Of a stretch of 64,000 nt of DNA, positions 19,922 through 27,813 are shown in pieces; position 1 is the first letter of the stretch, and each line of letters opens with the position of its first letter. Both the position numbers and the translations under genes were made by a program. The stretch lies in assembly GCF_002954685.1 (NCBI RefSeq), contig NZ_MSCN01000001.1, forward strand, positions 1,300,284 through 1,364,283. Reading direction: 5' to 3'. The stretch is from Polaribacter porphyrae (lineage in GTDB: Bacteria > Bacteroidota > Bacteroidia > Flavobacteriales > Flavobacteriaceae). The notes under the pieces are model-generated. The model was given only the letters and a program-made list of their open reading frames with translations, did not search any database and was not told the origin of the DNA.

Positions 19922-19929
19922 TAGATTTG
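19922..19929 (+). promoter_or_regulatory. Bacteroidota -7 promoter element (TAGATTTG)
   Basis: TAGATTTG matches TAnnTTTG about 31 bases upstream of the ATG at 19961 and would drive the membrane protein-DUF3822-rsmD block. Confidence 0.5.
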
Positions 19930-19960
19930 CGATAATACTATTAAAAATAAAAATTTTAAA

Positions 19961-20698
19961 ATGAATTTATTATTAATGATTTTAGGTGCTGTAATAGTTG
20001 CAGTTCTTATCGCTTTTCTTATTGTAAAATATTTACCTTTAAAATTAAGATGGCTTCCTTCTGTTTTATTGTTGCTTGTAGCTATATTTTTAGGTGTGAA
20101 GATTTATGACGGTATTATGGAGCCAATTAAATTTGAAAAAGAAAAAGTTAAGAAATATGTGGGTGTTGTAGAAAGCCTTAAAATTATTAGAGATGCTCAA
20201 GTTAAGTATTTTGAAGTTACAGGTAAATATACTAAAGATAAAGCTGGCTTAATAAATTTTGTGACTAATGATTCTATTGCATTAACAGAAACTAAAACAA
20301 TTGTTGAACAAGAAAATAAAGGTGGTGGTATTATTGTTGATGTTGAAAAAAGAGTTACTGATACAATTGGGTACGAACCTGTTTTAAAGTATTTTAAAGA
20401 TAGAGATTATAAAAATATGTTTAAAGTACCTGGTGTAGAAGGTGCAGAGTTTGAACTTGAAATTGGAGAAGTTGAAAAAGTACAAGGTTTAGTTGTACCA
20501 ACTTTTAGAGCAAGAACACCAAAAAAAGGCATTTTAGATGGCATGAATGTCTCTTTAATTAAACAAGAACTAGAGGCTGTAGAAACTAATCAAATTAAAG
20601 GAGAATATGTTTCTGTAGGTTCTTTAGAAGAAGTTTCTACTGGTGGTAACTGGCCTCCTTCTTATGATAGAAAAGAAAAAGGTGCAAAAAAGGAGTAG
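19961..20698 (+). CDS. Membrane-anchored hypothetical protein
   Basis: The protein has 245 residues. Two hydrophobic segments, about residues 2-22 and 31-48, flank a short basic loop (KYLPLKLRW). The remainder is a soluble domain rich in Lys and Glu (for example FEKEKVKKYVGVVESLKIIRDAQVKYF), then a part with EVEKVQGLVVPTFRAR. I do not recognise a characterised family; similar proteins occur beside DUF3822 and rsmD genes in Flavobacteriaceae. It precedes the DUF3822 gene, overlapping its likely start, so both are probably translated from one mRNA. Confidence 0.7.
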   Translation: MNLLLMILGAVIVAVLIAFLIVKYLPLKLRWLPSVLLLLVAIFLGVKIYDGIMEPIKFEKEKVKKYVGVVESLKIIRDAQVKYFEVTGKYTKDKAGLINFVTNDSIALTETKTIVEQENKGGGIIVDVEKRVTDTIGYEPVLKYFKDRDYKNMFKVPGVEGAEFELEIGEVEKVQGLVVPTFRARTPKKGILDGMNVSLIKQELEAVETNQIKGEYVSVGSLEEVSTGGNWPPSYDRKEKGAKKE

Positions 20699-21500
20699 TA
20701 AAATTTCTCTTAAGAATACAAAAAATATAAAGTTATCCATCCAATTTAGTTTGGATGGATTTTCTTTTTGTATTTCTGATAGTAGTGCTAATAAAACCGT
20801 ATTTTTTGCTTCCTATATTTTTGATAAAACCTTAAATACACCAGAAGAATTACTTATAAAAATTCAAGAAATTTTTAAAGAGAATAAAAACTTACAGTTA
20901 GATTTTTCTTCCATTCTTGTTATTCATCAAAATAACTTATCTACTCTTGTACCTAATAAGTATTTTAGAGAAGATTTAATGGCTAATTATTTGAATTACA
21001 ACATCAAAACTCTAAAAACAGATTTATTTGCTTTTGATGATGTACAAGCCATAGATGCCAAAAACGTTTATATTCCTTATGTAAATATCAATAATTATAT
21101 TTTTCAAAATTTTGGAGAGTTTGAATTTAAGCATCATAAGAGTGTACTAATAGAAAAACTTTTACAACTGCCCTTATCATTAGAAAAGAAAATGTATGTA
21201 GATGTTTCTAAATCTACTTTTGATATTATTGTTACTCACAATAAATTGCTTTTATTTTCTAATTCTTTTACCTATGATACTAATGAAGATTTTTTATATT
21301 ATATACTTTTTGTAGCAGAACAATTAGAAATGAATACAGAAATGTTTCAACTCTATTTTACAGGAGATATTGAAGAAAATTCAGAGTTATACAAAATTAG
21401 TTATACATATATTAAAAATATTTTCTTTTTAGAAAGTAATAATCCTATTTTTAAAGTTTTAAACCTTTCTAAACACACCAACTATATACTTTTGGATTAA
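20664..21500 (+). CDS. DUF3822 family protein
   Basis: From the ATG at 20664 the protein has 278 residues; a GTG at 20682 is an alternative that would start VQKRSSKIS. The N-terminal part contains KLSIQFSLDGFSFCISD, typical of DUF3822 proteins, which have an actin/ASKHA-like fold by family prediction. It overlaps the upstream membrane protein gene by 35 bases and its stop codon overlaps the rsmD start (TAATG). Translational coupling therefore links it with rsmD. Its function is unknown. Confidence 0.75.
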   Translation: MIEKKKVQKRSSKISLKNTKNIKLSIQFSLDGFSFCISDSSANKTVFFASYIFDKTLNTPEELLIKIQEIFKENKNLQLDFSSILVIHQNNLSTLVPNKYFREDLMANYLNYNIKTLKTDLFAFDDVQAIDAKNVYIPYVNINNYIFQNFGEFEFKHHKSVLIEKLLQLPLSLEKKMYVDVSKSTFDIIVTHNKLLLFSNSFTYDTNEDFLYYILFVAEQLEMNTEMFQLYFTGDIEENSELYKISYTYIKNIFFLESNNPIFKVLNLSKHTNYILLD

Positions 21501-22051
21501 TGAGGATAATTTCTGGTAAATTAAAAGGAAGACGCTTAAAAGCACCTAAAAACCTTCCTGTACGCCCAACAACAGATATGGCAAAAGAGTCTTTATTCAA
21601 TATTTTGAATAATCACTATTATTTTGATGCAATTTCTGTAATTGACTTATTCGCAGGTACTGGTAATATTAGCTATGAGTTTGCTTCTAGAGGTACACAA
21701 AGTATCTCTGCCATTGATGCTAATTATAATTGTATTAGATACATCAATAAAACAGCAAAAGAACTAGAAATACCTATCAATACTTTTAAAAGTGATGTGT
21801 ATAAATTTATAGAAAAATCTTCTTTAAAGGCTGATATTATTTTTGCTGATCCTCCTTATAATTTTGAAGCTGAAGAGTTTTTAAAAATTGCCAATATTAT
21901 TTTTGAAAGAAATCTTTTAAATGATGATGGTTTGCTTATTATAGAACATTCTAAATACACAGATTTAACTTCACACAAAAATCATAGTTATGATAAACGT
22001 TATGGAGGTAATGTGTTTAGTTTTTTTAAATGTAAAGAAGAGTTAGAGTAA
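21500..22051 (+). CDS. rsmD: 16S rRNA (guanine966-N2)-methyltransferase RsmD
   Basis: The enzyme methylates G966 of 16S rRNA using S-adenosylmethionine. The 183-residue protein begins MRIISGKLKGRRLKAP, the family start, has the SAM-binding loop VIDLFAGTGNISYEFASRG (about residues 47-65) and the catalytic motif ADPPYNF (about 115-121). It starts on the stop codon of the DUF3822 gene. Its 3' end overlaps the end of the convergent MoxR gene by nine bases. Length and motifs are normal. Confidence 0.92.
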   Translation: MRIISGKLKGRRLKAPKNLPVRPTTDMAKESLFNILNNHYYFDAISVIDLFAGTGNISYEFASRGTQSISAIDANYNCIRYINKTAKELEIPINTFKSDVYKFIEKSSLKADIIFADPPYNFEAEEFLKIANIIFERNLLNDDGLLIIEHSKYTDLTSHKNHSYDKRYGGNVFSFFKCKEELE

Positions 22052-22996
22052 CGAGTTTATAATATCAGCAATTGTAACACCTTCTGCTTCTGCTTTGTAA
22101 TTTTTTACAATTCTGTGTGATAAAATTGGTATCGCAACAGCTTTTACATCTTCTATATCTGGAGAGTATTTTCCTTGAACAGCTGCATGTGCCTTTGCTC
22201 CTAAAATTAAGTTTTGAGAAGCTCTTGGCCCAGCTCCCCAATCTAAAAAGCTTTTTACCATTTCTGTGGCTTCGTTAGATTTTGGTCTAGTTTTACATAC
22301 TAATTTTACTGCATATTCTATTACATTGTCTGTAACAGGAATTTTACGTATTAACTTTTGAACCTCTATAATTTCTTTACTTGTATAAACTGTATTTACT
22401 TTTTGTGTAGCAATATTTGTTGTATTCTTTACAACTTGTACTTCTTCTCTAAAACTTGGGTATTCTAAATTGATAGAGAACATAAACCTATCTAACTGTG
22501 CTTCTGGTAAAGGATAAGTACCTTCTTGCTCTATAGGGTTTTGTGTTGCTAATACAAAAAATGGTAAATCTAACTTATAATGATTTCCAGAAACTGTTAC
22601 AGAACGCTCTTGCATAGCTTCTAATAAAGCTGCTTGGGTTTTTGGTGGAGTTCTATTAATCTCATCAGCTAAAATAATGTTAGAAAAAATAGGTCCTTTT
22701 ATAAACTTAAACTGTCTGTTTTCATCTAAAATTTCGCTTCCTAAAATATCTGAAGGCATTAAATCTGGTGTAAATTGAATTCTTTTAAAATCTAACCCTA
22801 AAGATTCTGAAACTGTATTTACTAGTAATGTTTTAGCTAGACCTGGTACACCAATCAATAAAGAATGACCTCCACAAAAAATAGATAGTAATGTAAAATT
22901 TACTGCTTCTTGTTGCCCAATAATTATTTTACCAATTTCAGATTTTAATGAATTGTATTTTTTTACCAATTCATCAACAGCTTTAACGTCTGACAT
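22043..22996 (-). CDS. MoxR family AAA ATPase
   Basis: The 317-residue protein has Walker A GVPGLAKT, Walker B ILADEINR, and the MoxR stretch PPKTQAALLEAMQERSVT followed by FFVLATQNPIEQEGTYPLPEAQLDRF. MoxR ATPases act as chaperones that mature or insert partner proteins, often with von Willebrand factor A proteins. Here it is last in an operon of periplasmic peptidyl-prolyl isomerases; its start overlaps the preceding gene's end by one base. A role in envelope protein maturation is suggested by this context only. Confidence 0.9.
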   Translation of the reverse strand: MSDVKAVDELVKKYNSLKSEIGKIIIGQQEAVNFTLLSIFCGGHSLLIGVPGLAKTLLVNTVSESLGLDFKRIQFTPDLMPSDILGSEILDENRQFKFIKGPIFSNIILADEINRTPPKTQAALLEAMQERSVTVSGNHYKLDLPFFVLATQNPIEQEGTYPLPEAQLDRFMFSINLEYPSFREEVQVVKNTTNIATQKVNTVYTSKEIIEVQKLIRKIPVTDNVIEYAVKLVCKTRPKSNEATEMVKSFLDWGAGPRASQNLILGAKAHAAVQGKYSPDIEDVKAVAIPILSHRIVKNYKAEAEGVTIADIINSLL

Positions 22997-24387
22997 TATT
23001 TAGTTTTTGGGGTTTCTTTTTTCCAATTTTTATTAAAAGTACATTTTCTATGATTATCAGACATTTTTATGTAAGTATCTTTTATTTTTTCTTTTGCCCA
23101 TTTGGTAATGGTTTCTTCTTTCTTTTTTCTTAATGCTAAATCTTGAATTTTTACATAATCATCAACTAAATCTGCTGTATGCCTGTCTGTTCTATCTTTC
23201 ATTAAAATGAACTTATACATTCTTTCGCCACTTCTATTTTGATCAAAAAATACATCAGTAATGTCACCTTTTTTAAGTTCTGCAACTCTAGCATACAGTG
23301 CAGGATCCATTCTTGTTAAATCAAATTTAGATTCTCCTGAATATGGATTTACAATTAATCCTCCACTATTTTTAGTTTCTTTATCATCAGAATATTTTTG
23401 TACAGCTTCTGCAAAAGTTATTTTGCCTTCTTTAATATCAGTAATAACCTTTTTAGCTTTTGCTTTTGTTTCTAAAAGTTCTGCATCTGGTATTTCTGGT
23501 TGCATTAAGATATGAGAAACTACCCTTGCATTACCTTTAATTTCATGTAATAATACTATATGATATCCAAAAATTGTTTTGAATGGTTTAGATACTTGAC
23601 CTATATCCATAGAAAATGCCATTTCTTTAAACTCTTTTACGAAACCAGTTTCTTTGGTAATTGCTCCTAAATTACCTCCATTTTGAGTTACTGTTGGATC
23701 ATCAGAATTAATAATCGCTTTCATTTTAAAGCTAGAGCCTTCTTCTATTTGCTTTTTTAATTCTGTAAGTTTATTTATTACTCTTTCTACTTCTTCATTT
23801 GTTGGTTTTGCTTTGATAACTATTTGAGCCATTTCTATTTCTGCAGGAAATTCTGGCAACTCTTTTTTATCTTTTAAACCATTATAATATATACGAACCT
23901 CTTCTGGAGTAACATCTACCTTTTCTGTAATTTTTGCTTGTTCTTTTTCTATTAGCAGGTTCTCTTCTTGTACTCTATTCAGTTCTTTCTTTAAATCATC
24001 TAAATCATTAAAACCATAAGCTTTAATTACTTTATCTAAAGAACCATATTCTTGCGTAAAAAATTGGATACTTCTATCTACTCTGCTTGATATTTCTTCA
24101 CTAGAAACTGTAACACTATCTATTATTGCATGATGTGCTAGTAGTTTTTGCTGCATCAATTCTTCTAACATTTCGCAATCGGTAATTTTAATTTTACCTT
24201 CTGATCTTATTGTAATCTCTTGCTTAAATTTATCTATATCAGAATCTAAAACAATATTTTTACCTATCACAACTGCTACTCCATCAATTTTTACTTTTTG
24301 AGCAAAACCTGTAAATGAAATTGCACATAAAAAGAAAACAGGAATAATGTGCTTAATAAATCTTGAAATTGTTATTTTTTGTAGCAT
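22996..24387 (-). CDS. SurA-like periplasmic peptidyl-prolyl isomerase with two PpiC domains
   Basis: The protein has 463 residues with a signal peptide ending GFAQ, an N-terminal SurA-like chaperone region (KIDGVAVVIGKNIVLDSDI), and two parvulin domains. The first lies near residues 183-285 (signature GGNLGAI and FGYHIVLLHEI), the second, more degenerate, near 288-400 (SGGLIVNP). It folds outer-membrane proteins in the periplasm (family knowledge). Its 5' end overlaps the preceding lipoprotein gene by 35 bases; a shorter start within the signal region is possible. It is followed by the MoxR gene. Confidence 0.85.
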   Translation of the reverse strand: MLQKITISRFIKHIIPVFFLCAISFTGFAQKVKIDGVAVVIGKNIVLDSDIDKFKQEITIRSEGKIKITDCEMLEELMQQKLLAHHAIIDSVTVSSEEISSRVDRSIQFFTQEYGSLDKVIKAYGFNDLDDLKKELNRVQEENLLIEKEQAKITEKVDVTPEEVRIYYNGLKDKKELPEFPAEIEMAQIVIKAKPTNEEVERVINKLTELKKQIEEGSSFKMKAIINSDDPTVTQNGGNLGAITKETGFVKEFKEMAFSMDIGQVSKPFKTIFGYHIVLLHEIKGNARVVSHILMQPEIPDAELLETKAKAKKVITDIKEGKITFAEAVQKYSDDKETKNSGGLIVNPYSGESKFDLTRMDPALYARVAELKKGDITDVFFDQNRSGERMYKFILMKDRTDRHTADLVDDYVKIQDLALRKKKEETITKWAKEKIKDTYIKMSDNHRKCTFNKNWKKETPKTK

Positions 24388-25201
24388 CTCTTATCAATAT
24401 TTTTTCTATCTCTCTTATTAATTCAATTTTACGTTTGTGTAAAATCATTTGTTTTATTGTTGGTTGTATGTAGCTTTTTGGAGCAATATCGTTTCTAACC
24501 AAAACATCATTTATTGCGACCAAATATAAACCTAATGAGTCTTCTTTTTTTAGTAATTTTGTTTTTTTTAACAAAATATCTTTAGAAAAAGGGAGTTTTA
24601 ACATAACCTTATCTAATCTAGACCAAATCGAGTCATTAAACTGATAAAATTTAAAGCTTAATTGTTGTTTTTCTAATTCTTCTAAATCTTCTATATCATC
24701 AGAAGTAAACAAATCTGTAAGCTCTTTTTTATTGATAATATTATTATCGAAATGCAAAAATTTTATCTTTAAAAGTTCTTCATTCAACCTAAAGTTATTT
24801 TTGTTTTCTGAATAATATTTTTCAATTTCTTCTTGAGTAATTATAGTATCTAATTGTTGTTTTATTAGGGTTTCTTTATAATTATTTATCAGTAAACTTT
24901 CTTTATAATCTCTTACAAGAGCTTCTATTTCATTTAAATTTTCTAGAGAGCTATTTTTCTCTGCCTTTTTTAATAGCAGTTGTTTTATTGCCCAATCATT
25001 TATATAACTTCTAACTAAAACAATACTGTCTTCTCTACTAATATTATTGGGTAAAATTTTAGCAATGTCTTCTTTAAATAACTTTTGAGTATTTACTATA
25101 GCAATAATTTCTGATGTTTTTTTCTCTTTTTCTTGTACAGTAATATAATCACATGAAAATAAGAGGAAAATGAAAATAGAAAAAATTGCAACGTTTTTCA
25201 T
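24353..25201 (-). CDS. Putative lipoprotein, foldase-associated (SurA N-terminal-like)
   Basis: The 282-residue protein starts with a lipoprotein signal peptide with lipobox LLFSC (Cys near residue 17). After it comes IIAIVNTQKLFKEDIAKILP, which resembles the N-terminal region of SurA/PrsA chaperones, but no parvulin signature is visible. It lies between two PpiC-domain genes, one base after the upstream one and overlapping the downstream one. The likely role is a periplasmic chaperone partner that has lost or never had the isomerase domain. Confidence 0.7.
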   Translation of the reverse strand: MKNVAIFSIFIFLLFSCDYITVQEKEKKTSEIIAIVNTQKLFKEDIAKILPNNISREDSIVLVRSYINDWAIKQLLLKKAEKNSSLENLNEIEALVRDYKESLLINNYKETLIKQQLDTIITQEEIEKYYSENKNNFRLNEELLKIKFLHFDNNIINKKELTDLFTSDDIEDLEELEKQQLSFKFYQFNDSIWSRLDKVMLKLPFSKDILLKKTKLLKKEDSLGLYLVAINDVLVRNDIAPKSYIQPTIKQMILHKRKIELIREIEKILIRDATKNNNFKIY

Positions 25202-26836
25202 TTACTCTTTCTTGTAAAATTTAATTAACTTTTTTAGTTGTCTTTTATCAATTTCAATAGCACTTTTATTTCTTAAATCTGCAATCCAGTTTTTTTCTAA
25301 ATGATTCTGATAATCATTCATTACCTGACCTTTTATTTTTTTTAATTCTTTGGTTTTGTAGTTTTCTAAATTGGCATTGAAATAACTTTTTAAACCTAGC
25401 GTATCTTTAGATGATTTTTCCCAAATTTTTTGTTGCATCAACTCAAAAAGCAATAAACCATCTCTATATTCTTGAAGGGTATTTGCAAAATCTGGCTCAA
25501 CTTTTTCAAGATTTTCTTTGTAATAGTTTAAGATTTCAGCTTCTTTAAATTCTTTGAACAACTCGTAAACAGGTTTATTTTTTCTATTCTTTATGTAAGA
25601 AACAAAATCATTTTGAGTAAAATTCTCTTCATTTATTATCAAAATAATATCTTGTAAAGAATCTTTTGTTATGGTTCTTATGTTTTTATTATCAAATATA
25701 CTTTTTGATTTGTTATTCTCTTTTATAGAATATCTCCCCTTTAGTTTATTAATAACAGCTTTTTTTGATAATTGAGCTCTTGTACCAGATTTTACTTTAT
25801 TACGAAGTTCTCTTTCCATTTCTTTAAAAGGAGCTACAGGATGCTTCTTTATAAGTTGAACAATATGCCAACCATATCTTGTTTTAAAGGGCTTTGTATA
25901 ACTCCCTTCTTTTTCTAGACCAAAAGAAGCTTCTTCGAACTCTTTAATCATAGCTCCTGTGCCGAACTTTCTTAATTTACCGCCTTTAGATTTTGAACCT
26001 GTATCATCAGAATATTTTCTTGCTAACGCCTTAAATTGTTCATTTTTTTCTAATCTACTGTATATTTCATTTATTAGTTTTTCTCCTTTTTTTGTTTTAT
26101 CAGTAATTAGAACATGGGCAACCTCTACCTCTCCTCTAGAAGGTCTAATAGCATCTACCTGTAAAATATGATATCCATAAGAGGTTCTAAAAGGTTTAGA
26201 AACATCACCAATTTTTGTATTGTAAGCAACATCTTCAAAAGAGAAAAGCATTTTAAAAGCAGAAAAATAGCCTAGATTTCCCTTGTTTCCTTTTCGTCCA
26301 TTCTTTGGATTGTCTCTTGCTGATGGATCTTCAGAAACTTCTTCTGCAACTTTTGCAAAATCTTCTCCGTTAACAATTCTATTTCTAATTTTTGTAATTT
26401 TATTAAAAGCTTCTAAAGTGTCTTTAGGTGTAGGTACTTTTGGTGTTCTAATTAAAATATGTTTCGCTTTTATTTCGTTTTTAGTTCTATAATAAGCATC
26501 CTTAACCATTTTACTTACATAAGCACTATCTTGTAAATAAGGAGCAGAAAGTTGATTCCTGTAGGTTTCAATTTCTTTTCTGTAAGATGTTAAAGTATCT
26601 AACTTAATTGCATAAGCTTCTTTAACTTTTAGTTTGTAGTTAATAAAAAGTTCGAGGTTTTTTTCAACATCTTTAGCTTCTTCATTATCAATAGCATCTA
26701 AATTTTTTTCATACACTCTTTTAAATTCTGATATAAACGTTTTATCACCATCAATAGTGACTAAAACTTTATCTTTTTTTTGCGAATAAATACTAGCTGT
26801 AATACCCAATACTAATAATAAAACTAACTTCTTCAT
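25202..26836 (-). CDS. Periplasmic peptidyl-prolyl isomerase with two PpiC (parvulin) domains
   Basis: The protein has 544 residues. It has a signal peptide (ITASIYSQKK), an N-terminal helical region, then a parvulin domain with AKHILIRTP, GNLGYFSAFKM and YGYHILQVD (about residues 119-227) and a second with VAHVLITDK, GGKLRKFGTG and YGWHIVQLI (about 230-332). The C-terminal 200 residues are charged and helical, probably chaperone surface. The family assists folding of outer-membrane proteins. It is followed directly by two related genes and preceded by a DUF493 gene. Confidence 0.88.
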   Translation of the reverse strand: MKKLVLLLVLGITASIYSQKKDKVLVTIDGDKTFISEFKRVYEKNLDAIDNEEAKDVEKNLELFINYKLKVKEAYAIKLDTLTSYRKEIETYRNQLSAPYLQDSAYVSKMVKDAYYRTKNEIKAKHILIRTPKVPTPKDTLEAFNKITKIRNRIVNGEDFAKVAEEVSEDPSARDNPKNGRKGNKGNLGYFSAFKMLFSFEDVAYNTKIGDVSKPFRTSYGYHILQVDAIRPSRGEVEVAHVLITDKTKKGEKLINEIYSRLEKNEQFKALARKYSDDTGSKSKGGKLRKFGTGAMIKEFEEASFGLEKEGSYTKPFKTRYGWHIVQLIKKHPVAPFKEMERELRNKVKSGTRAQLSKKAVINKLKGRYSIKENNKSKSIFDNKNIRTITKDSLQDIILIINEENFTQNDFVSYIKNRKNKPVYELFKEFKEAEILNYYKENLEKVEPDFANTLQEYRDGLLLFELMQQKIWEKSSKDTLGLKSYFNANLENYKTKELKKIKGQVMNDYQNHLEKNWIADLRNKSAIEIDKRQLKKLIKFYKKE

Positions 26837-26840
26837 AAAT

Positions 26841-27122
26841 TTATAATGATATAATCCCTTTTATAGTTTCTACTTTTTTATAATAACCAATTACTTCTTC
26901 AGCACTTTTTAGCTTTAAAACAATAGAAATACTAATATATTTTCCTGTTTTAGATTTTTTTGTAGTAATAATTGCACCTTTATTATCAAAAACTTCCTGT
27001 ACTTCATTGGTTTGATTGCCATTAGTAGGCACAATAAACTTGTACATATAATCAGCTGGAAAATTAGTTGTATCTTCTAATTGAACCTTTAGTTTGCTGT
27101 AAAAATCACTTTTATCACTCAT
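26841..27122 (-). CDS. DUF493 family protein
   Basis: This 93-residue protein contains PADYMYKFIVPTNGNQTNEVQ and SKTGKYISISIVLKLKSAEEVIGYY, the layout of DUF493 (YbeD-like, ACT-like fold). Its role is not firmly known; the E. coli homologue sits between dacA and lipB. Here it is first in the foldase operon, four bases from the PpiC gene. Confidence 0.8.
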   Translation of the reverse strand: MSDKSDFYSKLKVQLEDTTNFPADYMYKFIVPTNGNQTNEVQEVFDNKGAIITTKKSKTGKYISISIVLKLKSAEEVIGYYKKVETIKGIISL

Positions 27123-27204
27123 AAATGCACTATTCTTTTCTACTTTTTTGAAAATAACAAACTACAAAATTACATTAAAAATTAGTTTTATAAAGCGAAT
27201 GATT

Positions 27205-27212
27205 TATTTTTG
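27205..27212 (+). promoter_or_regulatory. Bacteroidota -7 promoter element (TATTTTTG)
   Basis: TATTTTTG matches TAnnTTTG about 52 bases upstream of the TTG start of the AAA ATPase gene and would drive the ATPase-recQ-fmt operon. Confidence 0.45.
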
Positions 27213-27264
27213 TGATAATCTTAATTAAAGAACTTTTTTGCAATAATAATTATAAAATATTTTT

Positions 27265-27813
27265 TTGAAAAAAAACTCACAGAAAATAGTATTAATTGGT
27301 GGTCCAGGTACAGGAAAAACAACAGTTTTAAATGCATTACAAAACCAAGGTTTTCATTGTTATGAAGAAATTTCTAGAGAGGTAACTTTAGAAGCTCAAA
27401 AAAAAGGAATTGAGCAATTATTTTTAACTGAACCCTTACTATTTAGTAAAATGCTGTTAGAAGGTAGAGAAAAACAATACAAAGAATCTCTAAAAAGTAA
27501 AGAAAATGTTATTTTTTTTGATAGAGGAATACCAGATGTTGTTGCTTATTTAGAATATTTCAAGACTACTTATACAGAAGATTTTATCAAAAAATGTGAA
27601 GAATACAAATACGATTATATCTTTCATTTTTCACCATGGGAAGTTATTTACACTACTGATAATGAACGTTATGAAACTTTTGAAGATTCATTAGAAATTG
27701 ATAATTTCTTACTAAAAACATATCGTAAACTTAACTACAAAATTATAAATGTTCCTTTTGGAAAAATAGAAGACAGAGTAAATTTTATTTTAAATACGAT
27801 TTCTCATAATTAA
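27265..27813 (+). CDS. AAA-type ATP-binding protein (P-loop, AAA_28-like)
   Basis: The 182-residue protein starts KKNSQKIVLIGGPGTGKTTV, a Walker A loop very close to the N-terminus, and has FFDRGIPDVVAYLEYF as the likely Walker B/base region, as in NadR-type kinase-like ATPases. The start must be TTG at 27265: the frame is closed by TAA at 27253 and the first ATG is after the P-loop. The stop overlaps the recQ start (TAATG). The substrate is unknown. Confidence 0.75.
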   Translation: MKKNSQKIVLIGGPGTGKTTVLNALQNQGFHCYEEISREVTLEAQKKGIEQLFLTEPLLFSKMLLEGREKQYKESLKSKENVIFFDRGIPDVVAYLEYFKTTYTEDFIKKCEEYKYDYIFHFSPWEVIYTTDNERYETFEDSLEIDNFLLKTYRKLNYKIINVPFGKIEDRVNFILNTISHN

